Assembly (NCBI RefSeq): GCF_029193815.1
Contig: NZ_JARFVC010000010.1
Coordinates: forward strand, 1-64,000
DNA from: Cytobacillus sp. S13-E01
GTDB lineage: Bacteria; Bacillota; Bacilli; Bacillales; Bacillaceae_L
Length of the DNA: 64,000 nucleotides
Reading direction: 5' to 3'
Shown here: piece by piece, positions 33,025 to 41,629 of the stretch
Position numbering within the stretch: position 1 is the stretch's first letter
Layout of the letters: each line of letters begins with the position of its first letter
Notes under the pieces: model-generated
Told to the model about the DNA's origin: nothing
Databases searched by the model: none
The model's input: only the letters and a program-made list of their open reading frames with translations
Made by a program: the position numbers and the translations under genes

Positions 33025-33656
33025 AAAGGGAATTACTAACATTGTACTTGGTAATGGGAAGTCAAAACTGTCATAGAGATCCACGACATGTACTACGAGA
33101 AGCGATTGAAGGAGGCATTACACTTTTTCAATTTCGCGAAAAAGGTACTGGTTGTTTAGTAGATTCCGAGAAACAAACATTAGCAAGGGACTTATTAAGT
33201 ATTTGTAGAGAGCATCAGATCCCTTTTATCGTGAATGATGATATAGAGCTAGCACTAGAAATAGGTGCAGATGGAGTCCATATTGGCCAGGAAGATGAGC
33301 CATTAGATTTAGTACGTGAGAAAATCGGTAAAAAACTCCTTGGAGTATCAGCGCATAATGTAGTAGAAGCGTTTGCTGCAATGGCAGGTGGGGCTGACTA
33401 TCTTGGTGTAGGTCCAATATATGCTACTACAACTAAAACGGATATTAGAGAAGTGAAAGGCCCAGAAGTAATAGAAGAAATTCGCAAAGCAGGGCTAACG
33501 ATTCCCATTGTCGGGATAGGTGGCATCACAGCAGAAAGAGTTGAAGACGTTCGAAAAGCCGGAGCCGACGGAGTCGCAGTAATATCGGCCATTAGTCAGG
33601 CTGTCTCTCCTAGATATAGTACGGGGAAGATACTTATGGAGGTAAAAAAGAGCTGA
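33021..33656 (+). CDS. thiE: Thiamine-phosphate synthase
   Basis: A 211-residue TIM barrel with the pyrimidine- and phosphate-site motifs: LFQFREKGTG, FIVNDDIELALEIGADGVHIGQED, LGVSAHNVVEA, YLGVGPIYATTTKTD and VGIGGI. It joins HMP-PP with the thiazole phosphate to give thiamine phosphate. ATG 33021 overlaps the thiD stop. It is the last gene of the operon, and a terminator follows at once. thiC and thiL are not in the window. Confidence 0.95.
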   Translation: MKRELLTLYLVMGSQNCHRDPRHVLREAIEGGITLFQFREKGTGCLVDSEKQTLARDLLSICREHQIPFIVNDDIELALEIGADGVHIGQEDEPLDLVREKIGKKLLGVSAHNVVEAFAAMAGGADYLGVGPIYATTTKTDIREVKGPEVIEEIRKAGLTIPIVGIGGITAERVEDVRKAGADGVAVISAISQAVSPRYSTGKILMEVKKS

Positions 33657-33673
33657 TTTTCAGCTCTTTCTTT
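33645..33673 (+). terminator. Terminator of the thiamine operon
   Basis: AAAGAGCTGA and TCAGCTCTTT form a perfect 10-bp stem around a TTT loop, then CTTT. Part of the stem overlaps the last thiE codons. Confidence 0.8.
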
Positions 33674-33674
33674 A

Positions 33675-33792
33675 AAATGTAAGAAAGTATAAAAGTTTGT
33701 ACCTAGTTTTAGTGTCTAGCTCCAGGCGCCATGGGCACTATGGCATAAGACGAGAAATCCCAGTGTGGCGGGATTTCTACGGGTTTTGGTCG
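33675..33792. repeat. Dispersed hairpin repeat, 3'-truncated
   Basis: The left flank and GGCGCCATGGGC..ATAAGACGAG are present, but the interior is replaced by GAAATCCCAGTGTGGCGGGATTTC and the right outer arm is missing. Confidence 0.65.
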
Positions 33793-33954
33793 AAAGTTGG
33801 GTTAAAAAGGTATTGGGTATTAGTCTAGATGCTTTTTTTACAAATATTTTAAATTCTCGTCTGAATTAACGAAATACTCGTCTAGTCGGCGAGTAATACT
33901 TTTCTAATAAATTTACTTAACAAAACCAGAGTGAATTTTTCGAAAAAGTAGTAA

Positions 33955-33984
33955 TTGACAAAATTAAATACACAATGGTAAACT
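33955..33984 (+). promoter_or_regulatory. Likely promoter of the bmr-type leader
   Basis: TTGACA (33955-33960), 18 bp and TAAACT (33979-33984) lie 46 bp before the leader ORF at 34030. The -10 is weak. 33793-33954 hold nothing recognised. Confidence 0.5.
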
Positions 33985-34029
33985 TACAAAGGAAAACTTA
34001 TACAATAAATGGAAAAGGAGGGTTGCGAA

Positions 34030-34098
34030 ATGGAAATTGTAATCACTGGACTATATCAGCAACCACAATTTAATAATTTCGTGACCTGTTCTTTTTAA
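34030..34098 (+). CDS. Leader peptide of the bmrCD-type operon (22 aa)
   Basis: AAAGGAGGG (34014-34022) precedes ATG 34030, opening a 22-codon frame MEIVITGLYQQPQFNNFVTC-SF. Its last codons (GTG ACC TGT TCT TTT) coincide with one arm of an alternative RNA hairpin. In B. subtilis, translation of the BmrB leader peptide controls transcription attenuation of bmrCD when ribosomes are stalled by antibiotics. The arrangement here is the same, although the peptide is shorter than BmrB. It is identified by position, ribosome site and RNA structure. Confidence 0.7.
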   Translation: MEIVITGLYQQPQFNNFVTCSF

Positions 34099-34168
34099 GA
34101 CCATTCTTTAAAACTAGTTGTTAAAAGGAGTGCAGGTCACAATAGGTGACGTGTGCTCTTTTTATGTA
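34081..34168 (+). terminator. Attenuator: competing antiterminator and terminator hairpins
   Basis: The terminator is AAAAGGAGTGCAGGTCAC (34123-34140) with GGTGACGTGTGCTCTTTT (34145-34162), then TT. The competing helix is GTGACCTG (34081-34088, inside the leader ORF) with CAGGTCAC (34133-34140), which would destroy the terminator. A ribosome stalled before or within the leader decides which forms. Confidence 0.75.
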
Positions 34169-34246
34169 ATCGTAAATTATAGAGGAAAATTGTGAAATCC
34201 ATTTATACTACTGTGTATTGGTATATTCTAGTTCTCTATTTTACCG

Positions 34247-34282
34247 AAAGCATATCGCACTTGTTGCGGTATGCTTTTTTTT
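34247..34282 (+). terminator. Second terminator in the bmrCD leader
   Basis: AAAGCATATCGCA (34247-34259) with TGCGGTATGCTTT (34265-34277), followed by a T-run. A second hairpin in the untranslated leader is unusual and suggests two-step control. Confidence 0.75.
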
Positions 34283-34357
34283 ATGTCGCTTTACCCCGTG
34301 TACTACACCAATTTGGTGTTTACAAATAAATATCCAAATCTGAAGGAGGAATTTGTC

Positions 34358-34414
34358 ATGAACCTAGTAGGTGCAATGGGAATGAAGTATGTAGGAAATC
34401 TAGACAGTGGTTAG
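34358..34414 (+). CDS. Possible second leader ORF (18 aa)
   Basis: AAGGAGGA with good spacing precedes ATG 34358. The 18-codon frame (MNLVGAMGMKYVGNLDSG) ends with TAG 34412-34414, 38 bp before bmrC. The strong ribosome site suggests real translation, perhaps coupling to bmrC. No homologue recognised. Confidence 0.45.
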   Translation: MNLVGAMGMKYVGNLDSG

Positions 34415-34452
34415 TAATGTTTTACTGACAATCATGAGAGGAGCTGACAGCG

Positions 34453-36210
34453 ATGTTATCAGTTTTAGGAAAATTATCTTGGTTTTTTAAATTATATTGG
34501 AAGCGATATACGGTTGCCATTTTATTATTAATTTTTGTGGGTCTATTAGAAATCATTCCACCTAAATTAATTGGGGTTGCAATTGACCGAATTCATACAG
34601 GAAGTTTAACAAAGGAACAATTGCTACAATATATTGTCTTTTTAACAATATTAGCAGTGATCATCTACGGTATTACTTATACCTGGATGTATAAGCTTTT
34701 TGGCGGAGCGTATCTTGTAGAACGCATTCTACGTGGACGCTTCATGAGACATTTATTAAAAATGACACCAACTTTTTATGAAAAAAATAGAACGGGTGAC
34801 TTAATGGCCCGTGCAACAAATGATTTAAAGGCAATATCAATGACAGCCGGTTTCGGGATTTTAACATTAGTTGACTCTAGCATATTTATGCTAACGATTT
34901 TATTTACAATGGGAATTTTAATAAGCTGGAAATTAACATTTGCAGCATTGCTTCCATTACCCTTAATTGCAATTGCTATGAGCATCTACGGAAAAAAGAT
35001 TCACCAACGTTTCACAAAAGCACAAGACGCTTTTGGAACAATGAATGACCAAGTATTAGAATCAGTTGCTGGAGTTAGGGTAGTCCGTGCTTACGTTCAG
35101 GAAAAGGCTGATCAACAACGATTTAACACTATCACAGAAGATGTCTATCAGAAAAACGTGAAGGTCGCAAAAATTGATGCGTTATTTGAACCGACGATTA
35201 AAATTCTTGTTGGAATGAGCTATTTAATCGGGTTAGGCTACGGTGCATATCTAGTGTTTCGAAATGTCATAACCTTAGGTGAACTGGTATCTTTCAACGT
35301 ATATTTAGGGATGATGATTTGGCCAATGTTTGCGATTGGAGAGCTCATTAACATTATGCAGCGCGGGAATGCCTCACTTGATCGAGTAAATGAAACGCTT
35401 GCATATGAGGCTGATGTAACGAACCATGAAGAGACAATGCAAGTAGGAATCCCAGAAAAAATTGAGTTTGATAATGTTATCTTCCAATACCCATCCTCAA
35501 CAGTGACAAATTTAAACCATGTTTCTTTTTCAATAAAACGTGGTCAAACACTTGGAGTGGTAGGGAAAACAGGAAGTGGGAAAACAACGCTTGTAAAACA
35601 GCTATTACGTGAATACCCATTGGGTCAGGGGGGAATTCTTGTCTCAGGAGTCCCTTTAGATCGAATTGCAATTGAGGAAATCAATCAATGGGTAGGTTAT
35701 GTTCCGCAAGACCATATATTGTTTTCTCGAACAGTAAGAGAAAACATCCTATTTGGAAAAAAGGATGCGTCACACGAAGAATTAGCAAAGGCAATTGAGC
35801 TTGCTGCTTTCAAAAAGGATTTAACAATGCTACCTGAAGGTTTGGACACACTGGTTGGGGAAAAAGGTTTTGCATTATCTGGTGGTCAAAAACAACGTAT
35901 TTCAATTGCTCGCGCATTAACAGTTGATCCTGAGATATTAATATTAGATGATTCACTATCAGCAGTTGATGCAAAAACGGAAACAAAGATTCTTAATAAT
36001 ATCCGTAAAGAACGTGCTGATAAAACGACGATTATTACAACTCATAGACTTTCTGCAGTTGAACATGCAGATTGGATTGTCGTACTTGATGATGGTCGAA
36101 TTGTCGAAGAAGGCACACACGAACAACTAGTCAAACGAAATGGCTGGTACAAAGAACAATTTGACCGACAGCAAATTGAGAATTTAGATGAAGGTGGGGT
36201 GTCAGCATGA
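34453..36210 (+). CDS. bmrC: Heterodimeric multidrug ABC exporter subunit BmrC (YheI)
   Basis: A 585-residue half-transporter, the same length as B. subtilis YheI/BmrC. Six transmembrane helices span about 15-300, then a nucleotide-binding domain with Walker A GKTGSGKTT, signature [15 protein letters not shown] and Walker B ILILDDSLSAVD. The residue after the Walker B Asp is Asp, not the catalytic Glu, which is the degenerate site typical of BmrC. It pairs with the next gene's product to export drugs. ATG 34453 has GAGGAG upstream. It is preceded by a leader-peptide attenuator. Confidence 0.93.
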   Translation: MLSVLGKLSWFFKLYWKRYTVAILLLIFVGLLEIIPPKLIGVAIDRIHTGSLTKEQLLQYIVFLTILAVIIYGITYTWMYKLFGGAYLVERILRGRFMRHLLKMTPTFYEKNRTGDLMARATNDLKAISMTAGFGILTLVDSSIFMLTILFTMGILISWKLTFAALLPLPLIAIAMSIYGKKIHQRFTKAQDAFGTMNDQVLESVAGVRVVRAYVQEKADQQRFNTITEDVYQKNVKVAKIDALFEPTIKILVGMSYLIGLGYGAYLVFRNVITLGELVSFNVYLGMMIWPMFAIGELINIMQRGNASLDRVNETLAYEADVTNHEETMQVGIPEKIEFDNVIFQYPSSTVTNLNHVSFSIKRGQTLGVVGKTGSGKTTLVKQLLREYPLGQGGILVSGVPLDRIAIEEINQWVGYVPQDHILFSRTVRENILFGKKDASHEELAKAIELAAFKKDLTMLPEGLDTLVGEKGFALSGGQKQRISIARALTVDPEILILDDSLSAVDAKTETKILNNIRKERADKTTIITTHRLSAVEHADWIVVLDDGRIVEEGTHEQLVKRNGWYKEQFDRQQIENLDEGGVSA

Positions 36211-38228
36211 ACGTAGGAAAACGCCTAGTTAATTATGCACTCCTTTATAAGAAGACAATCATTTTTGCTTTAATAATGTTGACTATCGCAGTCGCTGCAG
36301 AACTTACAGGACCATTTATAGCTAAAAAAATGATTGATGATCACATTCTTGGTATTGAAAGAACTTGGTATGAAACGAAGGAAAGTGATGGGGCAGTCAA
36401 CTATAACAAAAGTTGGTATAAACGATCTGATAACTTCGTAGCAGGTGAAGAAAAAGGCAAGGAAGTAAGAGTACTTCAAGTAAATCGCTCTTATTACTTT
36501 GTCAATCAGGCTATTGAATTTGATGGTCAAAGATCCATGGAAAACGGTTTTGTGAAAATTTCTCGAAATGATAATGAGAACCTATATGAAGCAGACAAAC
36601 TGACTAAAGCTGAGCTATTTTCTTTTTATAGCCCGCAAATTCCTAAGCTTATAAACTTAATTGCGATTTACTTTGGTTTACTAGTGGTTTCATCAATTTT
36701 TCATTATGGCCAACGTTACTACCTGCAAACTTCTTCAAACCGAATTATTCAAAAAATGAGAAAAGATGTGTTTGCACAGGTACAACGTTTACCAATTAAT
36801 TACTTTGATAACCTTCCAGCAGGAAAGGTTGTTTCTAGAATTACAAATGATACAGAGGCAATTAGGGATCTCTATGTATCAGTGCTAGCAAACTTTTTCA
36901 CAGGGATTATCTATATAACAGGGATATTTATAGCTCTATTGCTACTAGATCTTAAATTAGCGCTTATCTGCATGGTGCTGATTCCAATTCTGTTTATTTG
37001 GATTAAAGTGTACAGAAAATACGCTTCCCAATACAACCATAAAATCCGTTCGAGGTTAAGTGATATTAATGGAACGATAAATGAATCAATTCAAGGAATG
37101 ACGATCATACAGGCTTTCCGTCGTCAGAATCAGTCTAAAATGGAATTTGAAGCATTAAACGATGAACATTTTTCCTATCAAAATAAACTATTAAATTTAA
37201 ATGCGTTAACCTCCCACAATTTAGTAGGGGTCTTACGTAATATGTCATTTGTTGCGTTAATTTGGTATTTCGGTGGGGCGTCACTTGGTATCGGAACCGT
37301 CGTATCAATTGGTGTACTTTACGCATTTGTTGATTATTTAAATCGATTGTTTCAACCAATAACCGGTATCGTTAACCAGCTAGCGATACTAGAGCAGTCT
37401 TTAGTAGCAGCTGAACGTGTTTTCAACCTTCTTGATACAGATGGAGTAGATGTAACTTCTGCAACAGAATATCCTAGATATAAAGGAAATGTTGAATTTA
37501 GTCATGTTAACTTTGGTTATAAAGAAGGCGATTATGTATTAAAAGATATATCTTTTAAAGCAAACCAGGGAGAAACTGTCGCATTAGTAGGGCATACTGG
37601 TTCAGGTAAAAGCTCGATTATGAATTTGTTGTTCCGCTTTTATGATATCAAGGAAGGGAAAATTTTGATTGACGGACAGGATGTTAATGAATTACCGAAG
37701 CAAATGTTAAGGAAGCATATGGGAATTGTTCTACAAGATCCATTCCTTTTCACTGGTACAATCGCATCCAATGTCAGTTTAGATGATCCTTCAATTACAC
37801 GCGAAAAGGTTGAAAAGGCACTTAAAGATGTAGGGGCAGATCAACTATTAAAAAGTCTTCCAAAAGGATTTGATGAGCCGGTTATAGAAAAAGGTAGTAC
37901 ACTTTCATCAGGTCAACGTCAGTTGATTTCATTTGCACGCGCACTTGCGTTTGATCCGGCAATCTTAATACTAGATGAAGCAACCGCAAGCATTGATACA
38001 GAGACCGAAGCGATTATTCAAAAAGCGTTAGAAGTCTTAAAGAAAGGTAGAACAACGTTTATCATCGCACACCGCTTATCAACCATACGAAATGCAGATC
38101 AAATACTAGTTCTTGATCGTGGTCGAATTGTTGAACGAGGAAACCATGACGATTTGATGAGAACTAGTGGGAAATATTTTCAAATGTATCAGCTACAACA
38201 GGGAAAAAATAAAAACCTAGCAGTTTAA
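36207..38228 (+). CDS. bmrD: Heterodimeric multidrug ABC exporter subunit BmrD (YheH)
   Basis: A 673-residue half-transporter, the length of B. subtilis YheH/BmrD. Between the first two membrane helices there is an extra extracellular insertion of about 100 residues (about 45-145, rich in charged and aromatic residues), as in BmrD. The ATPase domain has Walker A GHTGSGKSS, signature STLSSGQRQLISFARAL (Ser-Ser-Gly variant) and Walker B ILILDEATASID with the catalytic Glu. It thus supplies the active site of the BmrCD heterodimer. Its start overlaps bmrC (ATGA). Confidence 0.93.
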   Translation: MNVGKRLVNYALLYKKTIIFALIMLTIAVAAELTGPFIAKKMIDDHILGIERTWYETKESDGAVNYNKSWYKRSDNFVAGEEKGKEVRVLQVNRSYYFVNQAIEFDGQRSMENGFVKISRNDNENLYEADKLTKAELFSFYSPQIPKLINLIAIYFGLLVVSSIFHYGQRYYLQTSSNRIIQKMRKDVFAQVQRLPINYFDNLPAGKVVSRITNDTEAIRDLYVSVLANFFTGIIYITGIFIALLLLDLKLALICMVLIPILFIWIKVYRKYASQYNHKIRSRLSDINGTINESIQGMTIIQAFRRQNQSKMEFEALNDEHFSYQNKLLNLNALTSHNLVGVLRNMSFVALIWYFGGASLGIGTVVSIGVLYAFVDYLNRLFQPITGIVNQLAILEQSLVAAERVFNLLDTDGVDVTSATEYPRYKGNVEFSHVNFGYKEGDYVLKDISFKANQGETVALVGHTGSGKSSIMNLLFRFYDIKEGKILIDGQDVNELPKQMLRKHMGIVLQDPFLFTGTIASNVSLDDPSITREKVEKALKDVGADQLLKSLPKGFDEPVIEKGSTLSSGQRQLISFARALAFDPAILILDEATASIDTETEAIIQKALEVLKKGRTTFIIAHRLSTIRNADQILVLDRGRIVERGNHDDLMRTSGKYFQMYQLQQGKNKNLAV

Positions 38229-38259
38229 AACGTTAACATGCTACCAACCAAATAATATA

Positions 38260-38292
38260 AAAGTGACTGTTCAAGTTGGACGGTCACTTTAA
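38260..38292 (+). terminator. Terminator after bmrD
   Basis: AAAGTGACTGTTC and GGACGGTCACTTT form a stem around AAGTT, followed by AAAAA on the plus strand (T-run weak). Confidence 0.6.
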
Positions 38293-38404
38293 AAATTCAT
38301 AAGAAGTTCACTCCAATGTCAACAATTGTCCAAAAACCATTCAATTTTATCAATAAGATTAGTGATAATCTTTATTTAGAAATTGATTATAGGAGGTATG
38401 AGCG

Positions 38405-38488
38405 ATGGAGGAGCTTTCGATTACATTTAACATTGCATCTGCATTAGTTTTACTATTGTTCATTGGCTATGCCGTGTTAGATTCATAA
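38405..38488 (+). CDS. 27-aa single-span membrane peptide
   Basis: AGGAGGT (38391-38397) is optimally spaced from ATG 38405. The product, MEELSITFNIASALVLLL then FIGYAVLDS, is one hydrophobic helix with acidic ends. An overlapping 10-codon frame from ATG 38398 is less well spaced. A hairpin (GCTACCAAATTTGGTGGC) follows the stop and may be its terminator. Small membrane proteins of this size are common in Bacillus; no family is recognised. Confidence 0.6.
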   Translation: MEELSITFNIASALVLLLFIGYAVLDS

Positions 38489-38554
38489 AAAAATGGCTAC
38501 CAAATTTGGTGGCTTATTTATATATATATCTTTAAAAAAGAAGTTGCTTTAAAA

Positions 38555-38944
38555 TCAATCTTCAGCATTTATCATAATGGTTGCGACCTGTTTTAATCTG
38601 TCATAAAATTGGATAGCAGCAGCAGTATCCTTTAAGCCTATTTCTTCAAAAGCCTCTTTCATACAGTGTAGCCACGCACTTGCACGGGTTGGTGTAATTT
38701 CAAATGGTAAATGTCGTTCACGCATTGCTGGTGGGCCAAATTCGTTACTATATAAAGCTGGACCCCCTAAAAATTGTGTAAGGAATAATGTTTGTTTTCT
38801 CTTAATGTCCTCAATATTACCTTCGAATAAAGGACTAAGCACTGAATCAGCATATACCTTTGGATAAAAAGCATTTACAAGTCTCTCTAGTGTCTCAGCC
38901 CCACCAATACGTTTGTAAAGTGATTCCATCGTAAAATTCGTCAT
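38555..38944 (-). CDS. Truncated haemoglobin, group II (YjbI-like)
   Basis: A 129-residue 2-on-2 globin. It begins with the family motif SLYKRIGGAETLERLVNAFYPKVYAD and has FLTQFLGGPALYSNEFG..MRERHLPFEIT, where the His of RHLPF is the proximal haem ligand, followed by the Trp-containing ASAWLHCMKEAFEEIG. Group II truncated globins bind O2 and are linked to oxidative or nitrosative stress and, in Bacillus, to spx/yjbH loci. Here it stands alone. The start ATG 38944 has a GGAATGGAG ribosome site. Confidence 0.9.
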   Translation of the reverse strand: MTNFTMESLYKRIGGAETLERLVNAFYPKVYADSVLSPLFEGNIEDIKRKQTLFLTQFLGGPALYSNEFGPPAMRERHLPFEITPTRASAWLHCMKEAFEEIGLKDTAAAIQFYDRLKQVATIMINAED

Positions 38945-39165
38945 GCTAGGGTCACTCCATTCCTAATTATATTTGAAACTATATCAATAAATAGATAAAG
39001 AAGATGTGATTAGAATCACAGTGCCATGGATGTGGTACAATAGGTACTAAGTTTCCATTTCCGTTAATGTTTGCTATTATATTCTTAACCTGCTTTTTTC
39101 TAATGGTTGTTACATAATAGGGGATATAACATATTTTTATATAATTTATAGGAGAGTGAACATTC

Positions 39166-40434
39166 TTGGCCGAATTGCCACTGAATACCATTATATTATT
39201 AGTTGTTTTGATATTTTTATCTGCATTTTTCTCTTCTTCAGAAACAGCTTTTTCAAGTGTAAACAGAATAAGACTTAAAAATTATGTAGATGAAAATCGA
39301 CGTGGAAGTAAAAAGGCATTATATATAAGTGATAACTTTGATAAGGCATTATCGACAATCTTAGTAGGAAATAACATTGTTAATATAGCAGCGGCATCGA
39401 TTTCAGCTAAAGTTGCAACAGATTTATTCGGAGGTAATACAGGATTAGTTGTTAGTACAGTTGTAATGACGATCTTAATATTGATTTTTGGGGAAGTACT
39501 CCCAAAGTCATTTGCAAAGGAAAACGCAGAATCATTTACTTTACAAATTTCTGGTGTATTATTGCTGTTAATGAGAATCTTTACACCGATTACATACTTA
39601 TTTGTACTATTAAAAAATATGGCGTCAAAACTCATTAAAAGTACGAATGAATCACCTTCTGTTACTGAAGAAGAAATCAAAGTGATGATCGACCTTAGCG
39701 AAGAAGAAGGTGTTATTGATAATAAAGAGAAAGAACTTGTGCACCGTTCTTTAGACTTCAATGATATTTTGGTTGGTGAGATTTTAACACCGAGAATAGA
39801 TATGAGTGCAATCGAAGTTTCTCAACCTATAGATGACGTACTGGCAATGTTTTTAGAGGAAAGGTATTCAAGGGTTCCAGTCTATGAGGACAATATTGAT
39901 AATATCATTGGCGTTTTATCAGAGAGGGAGTTTTTAAGTCACCTTGTTCAAAAGAAAGAGATCATTATTCGTGAGTTAGTAAGAGACCCGTTTTTTGTTG
40001 TCGAATCAATGAAAATTTCCATGCTATTACCAGAACTTCAAAAAAGTAAAACACATATGGCAATTGTTGTTGATGAATTTGGAGGTACATCCGGACTTAT
40101 TACTTTGGAAGATATACTTGAGGAAATCGTTGGTGAAATCTGGGATGAACATGATGAAAAGATAAAAATCTTCAATAAAATTGATGACAACAACTATGAA
40201 TTTAATGCCGAAATTCCATTAGATGAATTTGTGAAAATCATGAATGTTGAAGAGCCTGAAAGTACGTATCATACATTAGGTGGCTGGATATTTGAATCAA
40301 TTGAAAGAGTACCGTCAAATGGCGAGCAATTTGATTATGTAAATCTTACTCTAACCGTGACTGAGGTTGAGAACCGCCGCATTCGCAAAGTGATGGTTAA
40401 TATTAATGGCTCTGTAGGAGAGACTGCTGAATAG
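39166..40434 (+). CDS. CNNM/CorC (HlyC/CorC)-family membrane protein
   Basis: A 422-residue protein. An N-terminal CNNM domain has three to four membrane helices (LSAFFSSSETAFSSVNRIRLK motif near 18-38; GEVLPKSFAKE). Two CBS domains follow (LTPRIDMSAIEVSQPIDDVL onward), then a CorC_HlyC C-terminal domain (FNKIDDNNYEFNAEIPLDEF). B. subtilis relatives (MpfA/YhdP) export Mg2+. It may do the same, but the substrate is inferred. The start is TTG 39166 with GGAGAG upstream. Monocistronic with a strong terminator. Confidence 0.9.
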   Translation: MAELPLNTIILLVVLIFLSAFFSSSETAFSSVNRIRLKNYVDENRRGSKKALYISDNFDKALSTILVGNNIVNIAAASISAKVATDLFGGNTGLVVSTVVMTILILIFGEVLPKSFAKENAESFTLQISGVLLLLMRIFTPITYLFVLLKNMASKLIKSTNESPSVTEEEIKVMIDLSEEEGVIDNKEKELVHRSLDFNDILVGEILTPRIDMSAIEVSQPIDDVLAMFLEERYSRVPVYEDNIDNIIGVLSEREFLSHLVQKKEIIIRELVRDPFFVVESMKISMLLPELQKSKTHMAIVVDEFGGTSGLITLEDILEEIVGEIWDEHDEKIKIFNKIDDNNYEFNAEIPLDEFVKIMNVEEPESTYHTLGGWIFESIERVPSNGEQFDYVNLTLTVTEVENRRIRKVMVNINGSVGETAE

Positions 40435-40437
40435 AAG

Positions 40438-40474
40438 AAAACGAGTGTGAAACCGGTATGGTTTACACTCGTTT
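40438..40474 (+). terminator. Terminator after CNNM gene
   Basis: AAACGAGTGTGAAACC and GGTTTACACTCGTTTT form a long stem around GGTAT, ending in TTTT. Confidence 0.85.
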
Positions 40475-40479
40475 TCATT

Positions 40480-40646
40480 TAAAGATAAGGAAGTATAAAA
40501 GTTTATACCTAGTTTTAGTGTCTAGCTCCGGGCGCCATCGGCTCTATGGTATAAGCCAAGCCCTTCCCGAAGGCAAAAAACGCCTTCAGTCAGGGCTCGT
40601 CTTATGCTTGTCACCGAAAGGCGGGCGCGCCTTGCGCTTTTCTTAT
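40480..40646. repeat. Dispersed hairpin repeat, full length (tandem unit 1)
   Basis: Flank type AAAGATAAGGAAGTATAAAA; inner AGCCCTTCCCGAAGGC with GCCTTCAGTCAGGGCT; tail GCGCGCCTTGCGCTTTTCTTA. Confidence 0.85.
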
Positions 40647-40833
40647 TGTTTAGGAAATTATAAAATTGTAAGGTTGTGTATAACTTCGTGTCTCTGTCTA
40701 TCTACGTCTAGCTCCGGGCGCCATCGGCTCTATGGTATAAGCCAATCCCTTCCCGAAGGCAAAAAACGCCTTCAGTCAGGGCTCGTCTTATGCTTGTCAC
40801 CGATAAGCGGGCGCGCCTTGCGCTTTTGTTCTT
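40647..40833. repeat. Dispersed hairpin repeat, full length (tandem unit 2)
   Basis: A second copy with the alternative left flank (TTGTTTAGGAAATTATAAAA..TCTACGTC) but almost the same hairpin as unit 1. The two flank types are therefore interchangeable around one core. Confidence 0.85.
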
Positions 40834-40859
40834 TGCATGTAGGTTGGTACTAATTTTAA

Positions 40860-41246
40860 TTAATGTACTATTTGGTTCAATGTGTTTGGTAATCGAATCG
40901 GTTTATCTGTAGGTTGTCTATTTTTAAACGAATGATATTCAAATACCTTTTGATGGGGTGCTGCAACATAAAGTTCTAAGATATGCTCACCACTTTCACC
41001 CTTTGTTTCAAGATGAAATGACAGGTCATGTATCACTAACTCATAAAAATTAAACCTCAAGTCTAGAAGCTTCTTTGTTTTATAAGTCACATCTGGGTGT
41101 GTTGCAACAAAGGCTGCTAGATCCTCTAATGATACCGTTGGTTTTTGGAGAAGGTATTCTACATTTTCTTTAACTACGTGAGATGTTTGTCCTACAGTTG
41201 TTTTAAGCGTATCCACTACTTTTGCTAATAAGTCATTCACATTCAT
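40860..41246 (-). CDS. Conserved-looking hypothetical protein, 128 aa
   Basis: A 128-residue soluble protein. The N-terminal part is helical (MNVNDLLAKVVDTLKTTVG) and the C-terminal part is mixed, with FNFYELVIHDLSFHLETKG and VAAPHQKVFEYHSFKNRQ. There are no cysteines, signal peptide or membrane segments. No family is recognised. ATG 41246 has GAGAGTAGCC upstream, a moderate ribosome site. It lies alone between repeats and another small minus-strand gene. Confidence 0.65.
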   Translation of the reverse strand: MNVNDLLAKVVDTLKTTVGQTSHVVKENVEYLLQKPTVSLEDLAAFVATHPDVTYKTKKLLDLRFNFYELVIHDLSFHLETKGESGEHILELYVAAPHQKVFEYHSFKNRQPTDKPIRLPNTLNQIVH

Positions 41247-41365
41247 TGAAGGCTACTCTCCCATATACATTATTAAGTGTAAAAAGCTAAAGCTTTCACT
41301 TTTTACACCTATATTACTATATATAGTAACCAACAGTCATAAAATGTTACATGTTTGGTTTATTT

Positions 41366-41512
41366 CTATTTCTCATCGTACTCTTGTAATGCACTCTGCT
41401 TAGCTTGTTCCATATAGTAAATTTGTGGAAAACGAATATGGACTATATATTCATGAAAAAGGGTATAAGAGATAAAAGAAACTAGTTTCCAGTCAATTGA
41501 ATCGAGCATCAT
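41366..41512 (-). CDS. Small hypothetical protein, 48 aa
   Basis: On the minus strand, AAAGGAATGGGG precedes ATG 41512 by 7 nt. The product starts MMLDSIDWKLVSFISYTLFH, continues EYIVHIRFPQIYYMEQAKQS and ends ALQEYDEK. It is rich in aromatic residues with a hydrophobic first half and a polar C-terminus. It is too short for firm calling, but the ribosome site and protein-like composition support it. No known family. Confidence 0.45.
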   Translation of the reverse strand: MMLDSIDWKLVSFISYTLFHEYIVHIRFPQIYYMEQAKQSALQEYDEK

Positions 41513-41629
41513 GTAAAAACCCCATTCCTTTTACAATAATATATGGTGAGTTAAGTTTGTCTGATACATTTGATTTCACTAAATCAAAAAGAATTTAGTA
41601 ACCAAAATAAATTTAAGAGGGTGCTAATC

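Noticed and set aside
40458-40853. 131-codon frame
   Set aside because: It is made of two tandem hairpin repeats translated in one frame.
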